A stretch of DNA of 64,000 nucleotides from Sphingobacterium lactis (GTDB taxonomy: Bacteria; Bacteroidota; Bacteroidia; Sphingobacteriales; Sphingobacteriaceae): contig NZ_CP049246.1 in NCBI RefSeq assembly GCF_011046555.1, positions 1,984,001 through 2,048,000 on the forward strand. Reading direction: 5' to 3'. Of this stretch, positions 52,960 to 63,382 are shown piece by piece; position 1 is the stretch's first letter; each line of letters opens with the position of its first letter. The notes under the pieces were generated by a model that had not been told where the DNA came from, searched no databases, and was given only the letters and a program-made list of their open reading frames with translations. Both the position numbers and the translations under genes were made by a program.

Positions 52960-54175
52960 GCTCGCGGTCCATTTTTGTAATGATCCAATAAAAACCGATA
53001 CTGCAGAGACCCATCAATATGGCCGTAATAGTCCATAGGGTCGTATACCCGTAATGTTCTGCTGTGTATGTTCCCAAGTAAGGAGAGAAAATATTTGCGG
53101 CAGCAAAGGCCAATGAGTTAAAGCCCATATAGGCTCCTTGGTTGCTCCGGCTGGCACGTCCAATGGCCACCGTAGCCGTAAAGGGAAGGGTCAACATTTC
53201 TCCGGTGGACAGGAAGAACATCGCCAAGAACAGCCACGCAATTCCAAAATCAACAGTCAGCATCAGGTAGGAGAATGCGGCAATCGCCGTTCCCCACAGC
53301 ATAATCTGCCGAACGGAGAATCGATGCTCCACCACATGCACCAGCACCATTTCGAAGAGCACAATGACAAATCCACTGAACCCAAGCAAAAGTCCGATCT
53401 GATCCGCATGAAGACCATGAATCTCTTTATAGAAGAGGGGTAGGGTACTTAATAACTGGAAGAATGCCATGGAAAACAAACAGCACAGGATATTGAACAC
53501 AATGAATTTCCCGTCGGCATACGCATTCCGGACAGGCTTATCTTTGTCTTCTTCCGCAGATATATTGATCTGATTGACTTCTGTACGTGCTTTTCGGTTC
53601 CTGAAGAAAAGGATGAAGACGATCAAGGCCGATGCCGCAGCAATGGCATTGCCGTAGAAAATCCAATCATAGGAAAATTTAGCAAGGAATCCACCCAGGG
53701 CAGGGCCGATGGAAAAACCAAGGTTTACGGCCATGCGGTTCAGGGAATATGCCTTGGTAATGTTCTCCGGCTTGGCATAGCGTGCAACGGAAACCGAGTT
53801 GGCAGGCCGGAAAATATCAGCGACAACCGAAAGGGTGAAGATCATCGTTGCTAGCCCTTCAAAGGTCCTGAATTGTGGCAATATCAGGAACAACGGGATC
53901 ACCATGGCCAGACTGAAGGCCTGAACCTTAAAGCTGCCGAACTTATCCGTCAATAGTCCACCCAGCCAGGAACCACAAACGGAACCCAGACCAAAGCATC
54001 CCAGAACGATACCGATCTGAGGCTTGCTGAAGTTCAGCTCCGACGACATATAAATCCCCAAAAAAGGAATCACCATGGACCCTGCACGGTTGATCAACAT
54101 GACCAAGGCCAGCAACCAAGCAGCAGGGGATAAGCCCTTATAGGAATTTAAATAGAGTCGGATTAATGCTTTCAA
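52952..54175 (-). CDS. MFS transporter
   Basis: 407 residues, 12 hydrophobic segments. The loop [14 protein letters not shown] is the MFS motif A form, and the first helices resemble DHA1-type multidrug exporters ([23 protein letters not shown]). No substrate is suggested by context. It is followed on the same strand by no other gene and converges with recR. Confidence 0.85.
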   Translation of the reverse strand: MKALIRLYLNSYKGLSPAAWLLALVMLINRAGSMVIPFLGIYMSSELNFSKPQIGIVLGCFGLGSVCGSWLGGLLTDKFGSFKVQAFSLAMVIPLFLILPQFRTFEGLATMIFTLSVVADIFRPANSVSVARYAKPENITKAYSLNRMAVNLGFSIGPALGGFLAKFSYDWIFYGNAIAAASALIVFILFFRNRKARTEVNQINISAEEDKDKPVRNAYADGKFIVFNILCCLFSMAFFQLLSTLPLFYKEIHGLHADQIGLLLGFSGFVIVLFEMVLVHVVEHRFSVRQIMLWGTAIAAFSYLMLTVDFGIAWLFLAMFFLSTGEMLTLPFTATVAIGRASRSNQGAYMGFNSLAFAAANIFSPYLGTYTAEHYGYTTLWTITAILMGLCSIGFYWIITKMDREPS

Positions 54176-54213
54176 ATTGTCGTTCTAAATTTCGTTTATG
54201 ATTCAAATAGCTA

Positions 54214-55170
54214 TTAGGCCAATCTGTTGTCCAAGGTAGCATCAATGCTATAGGTTTGGGCAACGGTGCGTTTTGTACCTTTCTTACGGTCCAGGATAAA
54301 ATCGATCCTTCCCAAATTGACACCTGATCTTCCGGTCTGATTGACAAGGGTGATCTGATTATCCAGATTACGGACTTCCGTAGGTTTATCCAAGAAGGTG
54401 TGGGTATGTCCACCGATGATCAGGTCAATATACCTTGAGTTTTTAGCAAGAACAAGATCGGAGACCTTATCCGTATCATACTGGTATCCGATATGGGAAA
54501 GGCAGATGATAAGGTCGCACTTTAACTTATGCTTTAACAGCTGGGTGTATTTTTCGGCTACTTGAATCGGATCCGATATCTTGACACCGGTATAGCTGTT
54601 CGGGTCAACAAGACCGTTCAGATCAACACCGACCCCAAAAACACCGATTTTAACACCATCCCGCACGAAGGTAACATAATCTTTGGTTCTTCCTTCCATT
54701 ACGGTGCCCGTAAAATCATAGTTGGAGGTCACGAACGGAAAGTTCGCTTTATCGAAATGCTTCAATAGTCCGTTCAAACCGTTGTCGAACTCATGGTTCC
54801 CGAAAGTTCCTGCATCGTATCCCAATTTCGACATCAGTTCCAATTCGATCTGTCCGTCAAAAACATTGAAATAGGGCGTGCCCTGGAACATATCTCCGGC
54901 ATCGAACAGCAGGACGTTGGGTTCCTCGGACCTGATCTTATTGATCAGAGTACTTCTTCTCGCTACACCACCCAGACCTTGCAATCGCGTACCGTCCATA
55001 GGGAAGGGTTCAACGCGGCTATGCACATCGTTGGTGTGCAGGATCGTAATCTTTACTTCTTTTGATCTGCTGTATCCTACAGCTGGAAGTGATCCAAGGG
55101 CGGCGGTAGCACCGATGGCCATTAAACCCTTGATAAAGCCTCTTCTATTGTATGATTTTAACTCTTCCAT
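54214..55170 (-). CDS. 5'-nucleotidase, metallophosphatase domain only
   Basis: 318 residues. A Tat-like leader (YNRRGFIKGLMAIGATAALG) precedes the calcineurin-like domain with ILHTNDVHSRV, LLFDAGDMFQGTP, TFGNHEFDNG, ICLSHIG and IIGGHTHTFLD, the full set of metal ligands. It would hydrolyse nucleotides or other phosphate esters in the periplasm. The C-terminal substrate-binding domain of classical 5'-nucleotidase is missing here and is encoded by the overlapping gene upstream (55145-55915). Confidence 0.92.
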   Translation of the reverse strand: MEELKSYNRRGFIKGLMAIGATAALGSLPAVGYSRSKEVKITILHTNDVHSRVEPFPMDGTRLQGLGGVARRSTLINKIRSEEPNVLLFDAGDMFQGTPYFNVFDGQIELELMSKLGYDAGTFGNHEFDNGLNGLLKHFDKANFPFVTSNYDFTGTVMEGRTKDYVTFVRDGVKIGVFGVGVDLNGLVDPNSYTGVKISDPIQVAEKYTQLLKHKLKCDLIICLSHIGYQYDTDKVSDLVLAKNSRYIDLIIGGHTHTFLDKPTEVRNLDNQITLVNQTGRSGVNLGRIDFILDRKKGTKRTVAQTYSIDATLDNRLA

Positions 55171-55915
55171 CTAATTTTCCTGCTACTTGTTTACCGTTTG
55201 CTGTTAACTCTTGTACATACGTGATCAAGGCTTCCCGAACCCGTTCTGGTGATGTGAAGCGCTTCACAGGGCTGTTCAGACCACGAACCAGATCACCACC
55301 GTTGGCAATGAAATCGTAAGTCACTAATTTATATGTGCGGTTGGGGTCAATTTCCTGACCTTCAATGGTAAAATTAATTCGTTTTTTATCCTTAATCGTT
55401 ATCTGCGCATTGCCGATGGGCTGTCCGTTCGTTTCTGCGATAAAATCAGCAAGCACAAGAACATCGCTGCCCTTCAATTCCAGGATCGTGATGTAATTTT
55501 CAAAGGGCATGAGTTCGAAAATGGAACCTACCGTCACATCGCCCTGTTTGAGGCTGGCCCGAATGCCATCTTTTGTAGCCATCGAAAATGAAACTTCGGG
55601 ATCTATCTTGCGGCCAATGGCCAACAACGCATCGACAAAGAAATTACTCAGGTTCGATTCCGGAAGACTCCTGTTCTGCGGCATGCTTTCCGGGGCATAG
55701 CCCAGTACCTCGTTCATTTTATCTTCCAGTTGATGCTTGAAAGGGAGGATATAGTTGCTGATCGTCGTATCCTCTGCTATCTGGCTGTCGATGGCCAACA
55801 TTTGTTTATTGGATACCGTAGTTTGGTAATAGGAGGATTTGCAAGAGCTTGTCAGCATGAGGGCAACCATCCAGAAAAGAAGGTTGTACTTCGTGAACCG
55901 TGTACGCATAGTCAT
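55145..55915 (-). CDS. 5'-nucleotidase C-terminal (substrate-binding) domain lipoprotein
   Basis: 256 residues from ATG 55915 (55909 also possible); the longer frame upstream is unlikely because these starts open the lipoprotein signal ending MLTSSC. The body matches the 5'_nucleotid_C domain: SNFFVDALL, ATKDGIRASLKQGDVTVGSIFELMPFENYI and YKLVTYDFIANGGD. It provides the nucleoside pocket missing from the metallophosphatase gene, whose start it overlaps by 26 bp. Together they form a split 5'-nucleotidase; whether the two lie in one complex is inferred. Confidence 0.9.
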   Translation of the reverse strand: MTMRTRFTKYNLLFWMVALMLTSSCKSSYYQTTVSNKQMLAIDSQIAEDTTISNYILPFKHQLEDKMNEVLGYAPESMPQNRSLPESNLSNFFVDALLAIGRKIDPEVSFSMATKDGIRASLKQGDVTVGSIFELMPFENYITILELKGSDVLVLADFIAETNGQPIGNAQITIKDKKRINFTIEGQEIDPNRTYKLVTYDFIANGGDLVRGLNSPVKRFTSPERVREALITYVQELTANGKQVAGKLDGRVKIIQ

Positions 55916-56015
55916 GAAATTATACGCAAAGGTATTAAGATTGCCGTGAATACGAAAAGATTTACACTTGAATTCGGGAATCAATCGCAAAGATTAATAT
56001 CAGGGTAACGATTTG

Positions 56016-57251
56016 TTAATTCATTTCAAGTCTGTCCTCAAAATACCGATCGATAAAGCACCGAACCAAGCCGAACAATTGTCCTTGTGGACCCAACTTC
56101 GAGATCTCTATCGTGCAGTTGTGGGCGATTTTCTGCATAGAGAATGTCTGGATCTGCTGTTGGATGGGGGTGGTCATGAGGGAAGCAGCTTCCGCGAAGC
56201 AGCCGGTCAGCACAATGGTTTCGGGGTTGAATATCTGGATGAATATGGAAATGGCACGGCCTACACGGCTCCCCAGTTCGGATATCAGCTGGATGGCGTA
56301 TTGATCACCATCGAGAGCCGCATTGACGATGTGTTCCGGACGCAGTTCATTGTTCTTGAATTTGGAGACGATCATGGTCGGCATGCCATCCGCAATGTCG
56401 GCCTTCGCCCGATTTACCAAGGCCAATCCAGAGGCGATGGTTTCTAGGCATCCGCGCTTACCGCAATAACAGAGCTCGCCCTCCGCGCCCAAGCTGATGT
56501 GACCCATTTCGCCGGCAAAACCACTTTTACCAAGCGCCATTTCCCCTTTCGCGAGAATACCCAAGGAGATGCCCCAATCCAAGCGGATGATCAAGCTGTC
56601 CTTGGCGCCCTTCAGATGGCCATAATAACGTTCCGAAATACTGGCCACCTTCGCATCATTGACTATCCGGGCTGGCTTTTTCAGGACCTTCTCAATGAAG
56701 GATTCCAACTGGAACCCTGTTTCATAGAAATAGGTGTAATTTTCGCCGGTATACCAATCGATCAAACCGGGCATGGAGATGGCAATCCCAGAGATCTGCT
56801 CAAAGGGGATGGGATCGGTCTCAAAGTGTTTGTGCACCAGGTCGATCAAGTTGCTGAGGCCATCGAGGTTCGTCGTGAGCGAGAACTCATAAGCCCTGCT
56901 TTCGGATAGGGCATTGCAATTGTTGTCCATTACCGTGAGGATAGCAGAGACCTTGTTGAGCTCGATGGTCAATATCTTAAACAGGCCACCATTGAGTTGA
57001 TAAAGGTTGGGCTTCCTGCCTCCGAAGGACACGCCCCGCTCAGCCTGAACGATATATTTCTGTTCCAGGAGATCGATCATCAAGGAATTGATCGTTGGGA
57101 AACTGAGATCCATCTTGGCCATCAGGTCATTGACCGTAGCCTTTTCCATTTCGTATATGGTCTTTAACAGCAGAAACTTTTTCTTCGCCACCTTGGCTGC
57201 CTTATATGTTTTTACCTGAGTAAAATTGAATAAATCTTCTACAAAATTCAT
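56016..57251 (-). CDS. ROK family transcriptional regulator / sugar kinase homologue
   Basis: 411 residues. N-terminal winged helix (TVNDLMAKMDLSFPTINSLMIDLL), then a ROK domain with GIAISMPGLIDW, LIIRLDWGISLGILAKG, GEMGHISLGAEGE and the zinc-binding CYCGKRGCLE. This is the NagC/Mlc type, which binds DNA and responds to a sugar or its phosphate. No target operator was found. Monocistronic; the sugar dehydrogenase gene lies downstream in transcription terms on the far side of a 278-bp gap and could be a target. Confidence 0.88.
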   Translation of the reverse strand: MNFVEDLFNFTQVKTYKAAKVAKKKFLLLKTIYEMEKATVNDLMAKMDLSFPTINSLMIDLLEQKYIVQAERGVSFGGRKPNLYQLNGGLFKILTIELNKVSAILTVMDNNCNALSESRAYEFSLTTNLDGLSNLIDLVHKHFETDPIPFEQISGIAISMPGLIDWYTGENYTYFYETGFQLESFIEKVLKKPARIVNDAKVASISERYYGHLKGAKDSLIIRLDWGISLGILAKGEMALGKSGFAGEMGHISLGAEGELCYCGKRGCLETIASGLALVNRAKADIADGMPTMIVSKFKNNELRPEHIVNAALDGDQYAIQLISELGSRVGRAISIFIQIFNPETIVLTGCFAEAASLMTTPIQQQIQTFSMQKIAHNCTIEISKLGPQGQLFGLVRCFIDRYFEDRLEMN

Positions 57252-57474
57252 GGTTGTGGTTATTGGTATGCCAATCAGGCATTGCTTGGCTAATGTTTAT
57301 GAATAAATTTAAACTAATATATAAAAATATTAATTATAATACGGAATATTAATCAAAATTTTACTGTAAAAATTAAAAATAGCAGCAGGGATTAGCCTCA
57401 ATTACTTCTGTTTTAAAAGAATAATAGCAATTGATCCGTCTATGCGAAAAATGGACTAAGGGAGCGAAACGAAT

Positions 57475-57510
57475 AAAAAAGGGGCCGTCCAACGGACAGC
57501 CCCTATATTC
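57475..57510 (-). terminator. Terminator of the PQQ-type sugar dehydrogenase gene
   Basis: GGGGC-C-GTCC / GGAC-A-GCCCC with loop AAC and one mismatch, preceded by an A-run that becomes a U-tract on the minus strand. Confidence 0.75.
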
Positions 57511-57529
57511 ATATGGTTAAATACGTGTG

Positions 57530-58789
57530 TTATTTTTTGTCGATCTTGTACAATTTACCACCGTCGGTAATGGTATAGATCGCGCCAGATTTGCTCTGGA
57601 TGATGTCGCGGAAGCGTTCGCCTTTATCTGCCAAGATGCGTTCTTCTCCGACCACCTTATTGTTGTCTATAACCAATCTGGCAATGTGCGTACTGCTCAA
57701 TCCCGTAATAAATAGGTTGTTGTTCCATTCAGGAACATTGGATCCTGTGTAGAAGATCATGCCACTAGGAGACAATACGGGATCCCAGTAATAAACCGGT
57801 TGCTCCAAACCCTCTTTTTGTTGGATTGGTGGCGTGCCGATGGCTGGACCAGCATATTCAATACCGTAGGTAATGGTCGGCCAACCGTAGTTTTTACCCG
57901 GCTGTACCAAGTTGATTTCGTCACCACCGCGCGGTCCGAATTCTGAGTTCCATAGATCACCTGTAACCGGGTTGAAGGCCAAGCCTTGTGTGTTCCGGTG
58001 GCCATAGCTATAGATTTCAGGTTTTGCGTCGGAACGGCCCTCGAATGGATTGCCGGCAACAGCCTTACCATCCTTCGTGATGCGCAAGATCTTACCCAAT
58101 GCAGAGTTTAGATCTTGTGCCTGTGGACGTGTCTCCAAGTCGGAGCGTTCCCCTGTGGATACGAATAAGTTTCCGGATTTATCGAACAGGATACGTCCGC
58201 CATAGTGTAATTTTCCGTTATACGTAGGTAGTGCCTGATAGATTACTGTAGCCCCTTCAATGGATTTCTCATCTTCGGAAAGTTTACCCTTTGCCACAGC
58301 GGTGTGGTTGCCACCCTTGACAGGCTCCGCAAATACCCAATATACCATTCTGTTGCTAGCGAAATCAGGATCTAGGGTGATGCCGAGCATACCTCCCTGT
58401 CCCTGTGGGTCAGCTTTTGGAACACCTGAAAGTGGTTCGCTGATGGCTTTTGTAGCCGGGTCAACGATTTTCATGGATCCCTCGCGTTCCGTGATCAGGA
58501 ATTTGCCGTTCGGCAATTCGGTGATTCCCCAAGGTGCTTTCAGCCCCTCAACCACTACGGTGCCCTCGTAGGCCGTATTGGTCTTTACGCCAGCAATACG
58601 GGTTTGCCCCTCAAATGCTGGCTTGTAGTCTGTATTTGCTTTATTTTTTTCTACTGGAGGTAATTTAGTCGTGTCCTGCACAGTTCCGGTCGTGTCCTTT
58701 GGATCATGCCCATTGGAATTGGCTCCCGAACACGATGCAAATGCAGTCGCCGCAGCTAAAAATAAGGCATTCGAAAAATGTTTCTTCAT
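57530..58789 (-). CDS. PQQ-dependent sugar dehydrogenase (soluble aldose type), lipoprotein
   Basis: 419 residues. Lipoprotein signal ATAFASC, then the six-bladed propeller: LKAPWGITELPNGKFLITEREGSM, GMLGITLDPDFASNRMVYW, FGPRGGDEINLVQPGKNYGWPT and DVPEW-like SNVPEWNNNLF. It would oxidise aldoses in the periplasm with PQQ, passing electrons to a carrier. No PQQ synthesis genes lie nearby, so the cofactor may be imported or the protein may act otherwise. Monocistronic. Confidence 0.88.
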   Translation of the reverse strand: MKKHFSNALFLAAATAFASCSGANSNGHDPKDTTGTVQDTTKLPPVEKNKANTDYKPAFEGQTRIAGVKTNTAYEGTVVVEGLKAPWGITELPNGKFLITEREGSMKIVDPATKAISEPLSGVPKADPQGQGGMLGITLDPDFASNRMVYWVFAEPVKGGNHTAVAKGKLSEDEKSIEGATVIYQALPTYNGKLHYGGRILFDKSGNLFVSTGERSDLETRPQAQDLNSALGKILRITKDGKAVAGNPFEGRSDAKPEIYSYGHRNTQGLAFNPVTGDLWNSEFGPRGGDEINLVQPGKNYGWPTITYGIEYAGPAIGTPPIQQKEGLEQPVYYWDPVLSPSGMIFYTGSNVPEWNNNLFITGLSSTHIARLVIDNNKVVGEERILADKGERFRDIIQSKSGAIYTITDGGKLYKIDKK

Positions 58790-58825
58790 GTTAGTGATTG
58801 TTTTTATGTTATTAGTTGATGTCTG

Positions 58826-59392
58826 TTAATTAAACTCCGGACGTTTCGGAAAGTTTGCCACATGTGCATATTTCGGTCCCATGCTGATCAATGCTTCCTT
58901 CCAGAGGTCCTCACCGTCGGTAATAAAGGCAAGGTCAATATTAAAGGAGTTGTGCACCGCCCAGGAATTCTGCTTGATCTCCTGATCGAGCTGACCAGGG
59001 CTCCATCCGGAATAACCTAAGAATAGCTTTGCCTCATCGGGGTGGATCTTCTTCTTCTGGATCAAGAGCTTGAGCGTATCGAAGTCGCCGCCCCAATACA
59101 GGTCATCCACGATATGGGTTCCACTCTGCAGTTTATCAAAAGCCTTGTGAACGAAGAATAATGCATTGCCTTCCACAGGTCCACCAAAATAGAGGGGGAT
59201 ATCCGTGTTCTCCACATCCTCCAGGACATCGGAGAGGTAGAGTACCGATCGGTGGTTCAGGATAAGGCCTACCGTACCTTCACTATCATTGTGTTCACAG
59301 AGGAGAATGACAGAGCGTTCGAAATTCTGATCCAGCATAAACGGTTCAGAAAGTAGTAGGCTGCCGCGTTTGGGTATATACTCATTGAACAT
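58826..59392 (-). CDS. YqgE/AlgH family protein
   Basis: 188 residues from ATG 59392, chosen because the family starts near M-F-x-x-x-x-P-K-R-G-x-L-L; an in-frame ATG lies 24 bp upstream. Markers: LLLSEPFMLDQNFERSVILL, VGLILNHRS, LYFGGPVEGNALFF, LFLGYSGWSPGQLDQEIKQNSW. AlgH proteins are conserved cytosolic proteins of unclear function. It is divergent from pdxH and followed downstream by the sugar dehydrogenase gene after 36 bp. Confidence 0.92.
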   Translation of the reverse strand: MFNEYIPKRGSLLLSEPFMLDQNFERSVILLCEHNDSEGTVGLILNHRSVLYLSDVLEDVENTDIPLYFGGPVEGNALFFVHKAFDKLQSGTHIVDDLYWGGDFDTLKLLIQKKKIHPDEAKLFLGYSGWSPGQLDQEIKQNSWAVHNSFNIDLAFITDGEDLWKEALISMGPKYAHVANFPKRPEFN

Positions 59393-59497
59393 AGTAGATG
59401 GGATGTGTTTAACCAAAAATACGTATTCTACATGTTAATTCCACTGTAAAATAGCAATAATTTTCCGTTCCCATTCCATTAAAAATGAAGATTATGT

Positions 59498-59505
59498 TAA
59501 GTTTG
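59498..59505 (+). promoter_or_regulatory. -7 box of pdxH-nuoCD
   Basis: TAAGTTTG matches TAnnTTTG, 17 bp before the ATG at 59523; a -33 element is not evident. Confidence 0.45.
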
Positions 59506-59522
59506 TAGGAAATAAATCAGCT

Positions 59523-60176
59523 ATGGCCATTGAACACAAAGAAATAGCAGCGATCCGTGAAGACTACGCCAAGAGCAGTCTGAGCGAATCCGATGTATTG
59601 AAAACGCCCATTGAACAATTCAGTAAATGGTTCGATGAAGCGCTGAATTCCGCAGTCATAGAGCCTACCGCGATGGTGCTTTCCTCGGTGAATGAACAGG
59701 GGAAACCTTCCTCACGTGTGGTCCTGATGAAGGACATCAAAGCGACGGGCATCAGTTTCTTCACCAACTACAACAGTAGGAAAGGACAGGAGATCATACA
59801 GCAGCCATTTGTGTCGGCATTATTTTTCTGGCCGGAGCTGCAGCGACAGGTTCGTTTCGAGGCTGAGGTGGAGAAATTGCCGAAATCCGATTCCGATGAA
59901 TATTTCGCATCCCGTCCGCGAGGCAGCCAGATCGGTGCAATTGCTTCACCGCAATCGGCCGTGATCGAAAATAGGTTGGCATTGGAAAATAGGGTCGCCG
60001 AAGTCGAAGCCGAAATGGAAGGACAGGATACGATTCCTCGCCCGGAATTCTGGGGAGGATTCCTGCTAAAGCCTTACCGTGTGGAATTCTGGCAGGGCCG
60101 CAGCAGCCGCCTGCATGATCGGATCGTTTACCTCTACGAACAGGAAGAATGGCAGATTAACCGTTTAGCACCGTAA
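59523..60176 (+). CDS. pdxH: Pyridoxamine 5'-phosphate oxidase
   Basis: 217 residues, normal length. It oxidises pyridoxamine or pyridoxine phosphate to PLP with FMN and O2. Motifs: SRVVLMKDI, FFTNYNSRKGQEI, LFFWPELQRQVRFEA, SDEYFASRPRGSQIGAIASPQS and RVEFWQGRSSRLHDRIVY, which hold FMN and substrate phosphate contacts. It stands 1 bp before nuoC in the same direction, an unusual neighbour for respiratory complex I genes. Confidence 0.96.
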   Translation: MAIEHKEIAAIREDYAKSSLSESDVLKTPIEQFSKWFDEALNSAVIEPTAMVLSSVNEQGKPSSRVVLMKDIKATGISFFTNYNSRKGQEIIQQPFVSALFFWPELQRQVRFEAEVEKLPKSDSDEYFASRPRGSQIGAIASPQSAVIENRLALENRVAEVEAEMEGQDTIPRPEFWGGFLLKPYRVEFWQGRSSRLHDRIVYLYEQEEWQINRLAP

Positions 60177-60177
60177 C

Positions 60178-60669
60178 ATGATCGAAAAAATAAACCAGGA
60201 TCTGCTGAAGCATGTGCATCCCGATGCCGTAGAATCGGTACAGGAAATCGGATTGCAATCTGCACTCTATATCCATCCGGAATACCTTGTTGCAGTATGT
60301 ACCTATTTGCGTGATACAGAAGGTCATTATTATGATTTTCTATCCAATATAACCGCGGTGGATTTCTTTCCTGCGGACTATTTTGAGGTGATCTATCACC
60401 TGAGTTCCATCCCGTATCAGACCCAATTGACCCTGAAGGTAAAACTCCCTGCAGGACGGTCGTTGGACGCACTCCCTGAAGTGCCTTCGGTATCTTCCGT
60501 GTGGCGAACTGCCGATTGGCATGAGCGCGAGGCGTATGACCTGATGGGCATATTCTTTACTGACCACCCCGATCTGCGACGTATCCTGATGCCTGAGGAC
60601 TGGGAAGGGTTTCCATTACGGAAAGACTACCAAGATCCTGAAACTTATCACAATATCCCTGTAAAATAA
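60178..60669 (+). CDS. nuoC: NADH-quinone oxidoreductase subunit C
   Basis: 163 residues. The family blocks are [61 protein letters not shown] peripheral-arm subunit of complex I (NDH-1), which moves electrons from NADH to quinone while pumping protons. nuoA and nuoB are not upstream; pdxH takes their place. nuoD follows after 5 bp. Confidence 0.94.
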   Translation: MIEKINQDLLKHVHPDAVESVQEIGLQSALYIHPEYLVAVCTYLRDTEGHYYDFLSNITAVDFFPADYFEVIYHLSSIPYQTQLTLKVKLPAGRSLDALPEVPSVSSVWRTADWHEREAYDLMGIFFTDHPDLRRILMPEDWEGFPLRKDYQDPETYHNIPVK

Positions 60670-60674
60670 CAAAC

Positions 60675-61868
60675 ATGAACGAACGTTACGCCGAAGCAAA
60701 CAAGCGATACCAGGAAAGGATACAATCGGTTTCTTCACAGGAAATGGTGATCAATATGGGGCCGCAGCATCCCTCTACGCACGGTGTCCTGCGGTTGGAA
60801 TTGATTACCGATGGGGAGATCGTTAGGGAGATTATCCCACACCTGGGCTATCTGCACCGTTGTTTCGACAAGCATGCCGAGTCCATGAATTACGGGAAAT
60901 CCATACCGTTTACAGATCGTTTGGATTACCTCGCCTCTATGAACAACAGCCATGCTTTCGTGATGGGCGTGGAGCGTATGCTGGGCATACAGGACAAATT
61001 GCCTAAACGTATCGAATACATCCGGGTGTTGGTCTGTGAGCTGAACAGGATTGCATCTCACCTGATCGCCATCGGAACCTATGGGATTGACATCGGCGCT
61101 TTCACGCCATTTATGTGGTGCTTCCGCGATCGAGAGCATATCATGAACATGCTGGAATGGGCTTCCGGCTCCCGCATGCTTTACAACTATATCTGGGTAG
61201 GCGGGCTTTTCTATGATCTGCCCGTAAACTTCGAGGAGCGCTGTGCCGAATTTGTCGCCTATTTCAAACCCAAATTGATGGAATTGGACGACCTGCTCTC
61301 CAATAACCAGATCTTTATCCAACGTACTGCCAATATCGGTGCCTTGCCTGCAGATGTCGCTATCAATTACGGCTGCTCAGGACCGATGCTACGTGCATCC
61401 GGGGTAAAATGGGACCTGCGTCGTATTGATGCTTATTCGGTATATCCGGAACTCGACTTTGAAATCCCGGTCGGAAAAGGGGAAATGGGCTCCTTAGGCG
61501 ATTGTTGGGACCGCTACAAGGTTCGCGTGGATGAAGTGAAGGAATCGGTTAAGATTATCGAGCAGTGTTTGGAACGATTGGTAAGTGATTTTAAGCGGAC
61601 ACCCGATTTTGACCCGCGTGGTTTGGTGCCCAAGAAAGTGAATCTAAAACCACAGGACTATTATGTCCGTGCAGAAAATCCTAAAGGTGAACTAGGCTTT
61701 TATTTCTCGACCGTAGAAAAATCAGATATCCCTAGACGTGTAAAGGCCAGAGGACCAAGCTTTAATAACCTATCGGTCTTGCCGGAGCTCGGTAAAGGGG
61801 TGCTGATAGCTGACCTGATTGCTATATTGGGTTCCATCGATATTGTGCTTGGTGAAGTCGATAGATAA
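60675..61868 (+). CDS. nuoD: NADH-quinone oxidoreductase subunit D
   Basis: 397 residues, complete. Markers: [55 protein letters not shown] and the C-terminal [11 protein letters not shown], the standard ending of NuoD, so the gene was not truncated by the mobile element. It forms the quinone-binding region with NuoB. nuoE-N do not follow; a tyrosine recombinase gene starts 240 bp downstream. Confidence 0.95.
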   Translation: MNERYAEANKRYQERIQSVSSQEMVINMGPQHPSTHGVLRLELITDGEIVREIIPHLGYLHRCFDKHAESMNYGKSIPFTDRLDYLASMNNSHAFVMGVERMLGIQDKLPKRIEYIRVLVCELNRIASHLIAIGTYGIDIGAFTPFMWCFRDREHIMNMLEWASGSRMLYNYIWVGGLFYDLPVNFEERCAEFVAYFKPKLMELDDLLSNNQIFIQRTANIGALPADVAINYGCSGPMLRASGVKWDLRRIDAYSVYPELDFEIPVGKGEMGSLGDCWDRYKVRVDEVKESVKIIEQCLERLVSDFKRTPDFDPRGLVPKKVNLKPQDYYVRAENPKGELGFYFSTVEKSDIPRRVKARGPSFNNLSVLPELGKGVLIADLIAILGSIDIVLGEVDR

Positions 61869-61944
61869 AATAAACGTGCATAAAAGCGCAAATTATTTTA
61901 GGAGATATGCTTTTTTTAATTATATTTGCTATCTCATAATTTAA

Positions 61945-62008
61945 GTTTATAATTGGTTAATAGAAATGGGTTGGAAAATGTTGCCAGACAGAAGTAAAAC
62001 CCATTTTT
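61945..62008 (+). promoter_or_regulatory. Box plus hairpin leader of the recombinase gene
   Basis: GTTTATAATTGGTTA (61945-61959), including TATAAT, is followed after 4 bp by a hairpin AAATGGGTT / AACCCATTT (61964-62006) ending in T residues. A TTTGCT lies 16 bp before TATAAT. The same box and spacing recur at 63517 before the terminase gene. It could be a promoter with an attenuator. Confidence 0.45.
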
Positions 62009-62107
62009 CCGCTAAATAAAGTAGATTTTGTGTATCTGTTCAACAAACACCCTTAGTGAAATAAGGGCAAAAAATCACAAGTTTTTACCGATATTTTACC
62101 GGAATTT

Positions 62108-63382
62108 ATGGCAACAATAAAACCGATTGTCCGAATGGACCACAAAAGAACAGATGGGACCTGGAGAGTTTCATACCGCCTTTATCATGGCAAAATCCTG
62201 CATATTCCCACAACTCACTACGTTGGATCAGAAAGTATCAATAAGGATACGGAGGAAATTAAAGAGGAATTCATAACGAATTACATCTCCGAAGAGATTC
62301 GTACTTTACGGAAAAAAATAAGTCAACTTGGGAGGAAGATCGACCTGATGACCTGTGAGAAATTAAGGGAATACCTTGTTGAAACTGACAAAACAATGGA
62401 TTTCTTTAAGTTTTCGACCCTTTACCTGGGTAAAATTGTCGACAAAAAGAGCGATAGTTCCAAGGTAACATACAAAGCTGTGATCAATAACCTTAAACTA
62501 TACCACAGATCAGAGGTGCTTTCTCCCTTAGATATCACGGAGCATTTTGTTGCCGAGTTTGAATATTTCCTATTGTATGAAAAGAGCAAGCCTGTCAAGC
62601 CATCGACCATTAACATCTACATCCAATTATTCAAGAAGATGTTCAAGGAGATGAAGAAGAAATTCAACAACGCTGCGATCGGTGATATAAAGATACCGCA
62701 TGATCCATTTGAAAGCTGGGAGAGACTAAAGAAGGGCAGAGTAAGGAGCAAAGACCTTAATCTGGAAATTATACGGAAGATAAGGGATATGGATACCAAG
62801 ATCAACAAAACGGACAAAGCCATAGGCAGAGATTGCTTCATGCTCATATTCATGATGCTTGGCATGAACCTAAAGGACATTTGGGATAACATATTGAAGA
62901 TTACACCGGAATCGACCAGGCTTGATTACAATCGATCCAAAACCCAAGGCAGGAGGGTAGACGAAGCGTTTATAAGTGTTTCGATACCTAATGAAGCAAG
63001 GCCATACATAAAGCGGATACAGGACTTCCTGATAAGAAAGAAGTACAAGAATTACAATTCGTTCTATCATGCCGTAAAATGTAAGTTGGTGGTTATTGGG
63101 GGTGAATTAGGGATAGATAGTTTGGGTACTTATCATGCAAGGCACTCTTTCTCCAACATTGCGGTTAACGATCTCGGGGTAGACTATTATCACATGTCAT
63201 TAGCATTAAACCATATCGATGGCTTGAATAATTCAACCAGGCATTACATCAAGCCCAATTGGACATTCATAGATAATGTTCAGAATAAGGTCATTAATTA
63301 CCTATATCAAGATCAAGAGATCCAAAATAAGGTTAAAACTAACATTTTGAGTAATATTTTATTAAATCCTTTGAAATACTAA
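62108..63382 (+). CDS. Tyrosine recombinase (phage integrase type)
   Basis: 424 residues. An Arm-type N-terminus (DHKRTDGTWRVSYRLYHGK), a SAM-like helical core-binding domain (about 100-220: FFKFSTLYLGKIVD, KPSTINIYIQLFKKMF) and a C-terminal catalytic domain with TYHARHSFSNIA (box II His/Arg), ALNHIDG (box III His) and HYIK with the Tyr nucleophile. The usual box I Arg of T-G-x-R is not clear (MMLGMNLKDIW), a known variation in Bacteroidota integrases. It is co-directional with the terminase gene and lies 240 bp after nuoD. Confidence 0.88.
   Translation: MATIKPIVRMDHKRTDGTWRVSYRLYHGKILHIPTTHYVGSESINKDTEEIKEEFITNYISEEIRTLRKKISQLGRKIDLMTCEKLREYLVETDKTMDFFKFSTLYLGKIVDKKSDSSKVTYKAVINNLKLYHRSEVLSPLDITEHFVAEFEYFLLYEKSKPVKPSTINIYIQLFKKMFKEMKKKFNNAAIGDIKIPHDPFESWERLKKGRVRSKDLNLEIIRKIRDMDTKINKTDKAIGRDCFMLIFMMLGMNLKDIWDNILKITPESTRLDYNRSKTQGRRVDEAFISVSIPNEARPYIKRIQDFLIRKKYKNYNSFYHAVKCKLVVIGGELGIDSLGTYHARHSFSNIAVNDLGVDYYHMSLALNHIDGLNNSTRHYIKPNWTFIDNVQNKVINYLYQDQEIQNKVKTNILSNILLNPLKY

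Noticed and set aside
62050..62067. CCCTTA / TAAGGG hairpin before the recombinase start as a terminator
   Set aside because: The T-rich side is on the minus strand, where no gene ends, so it is more likely incidental or part of the leader.
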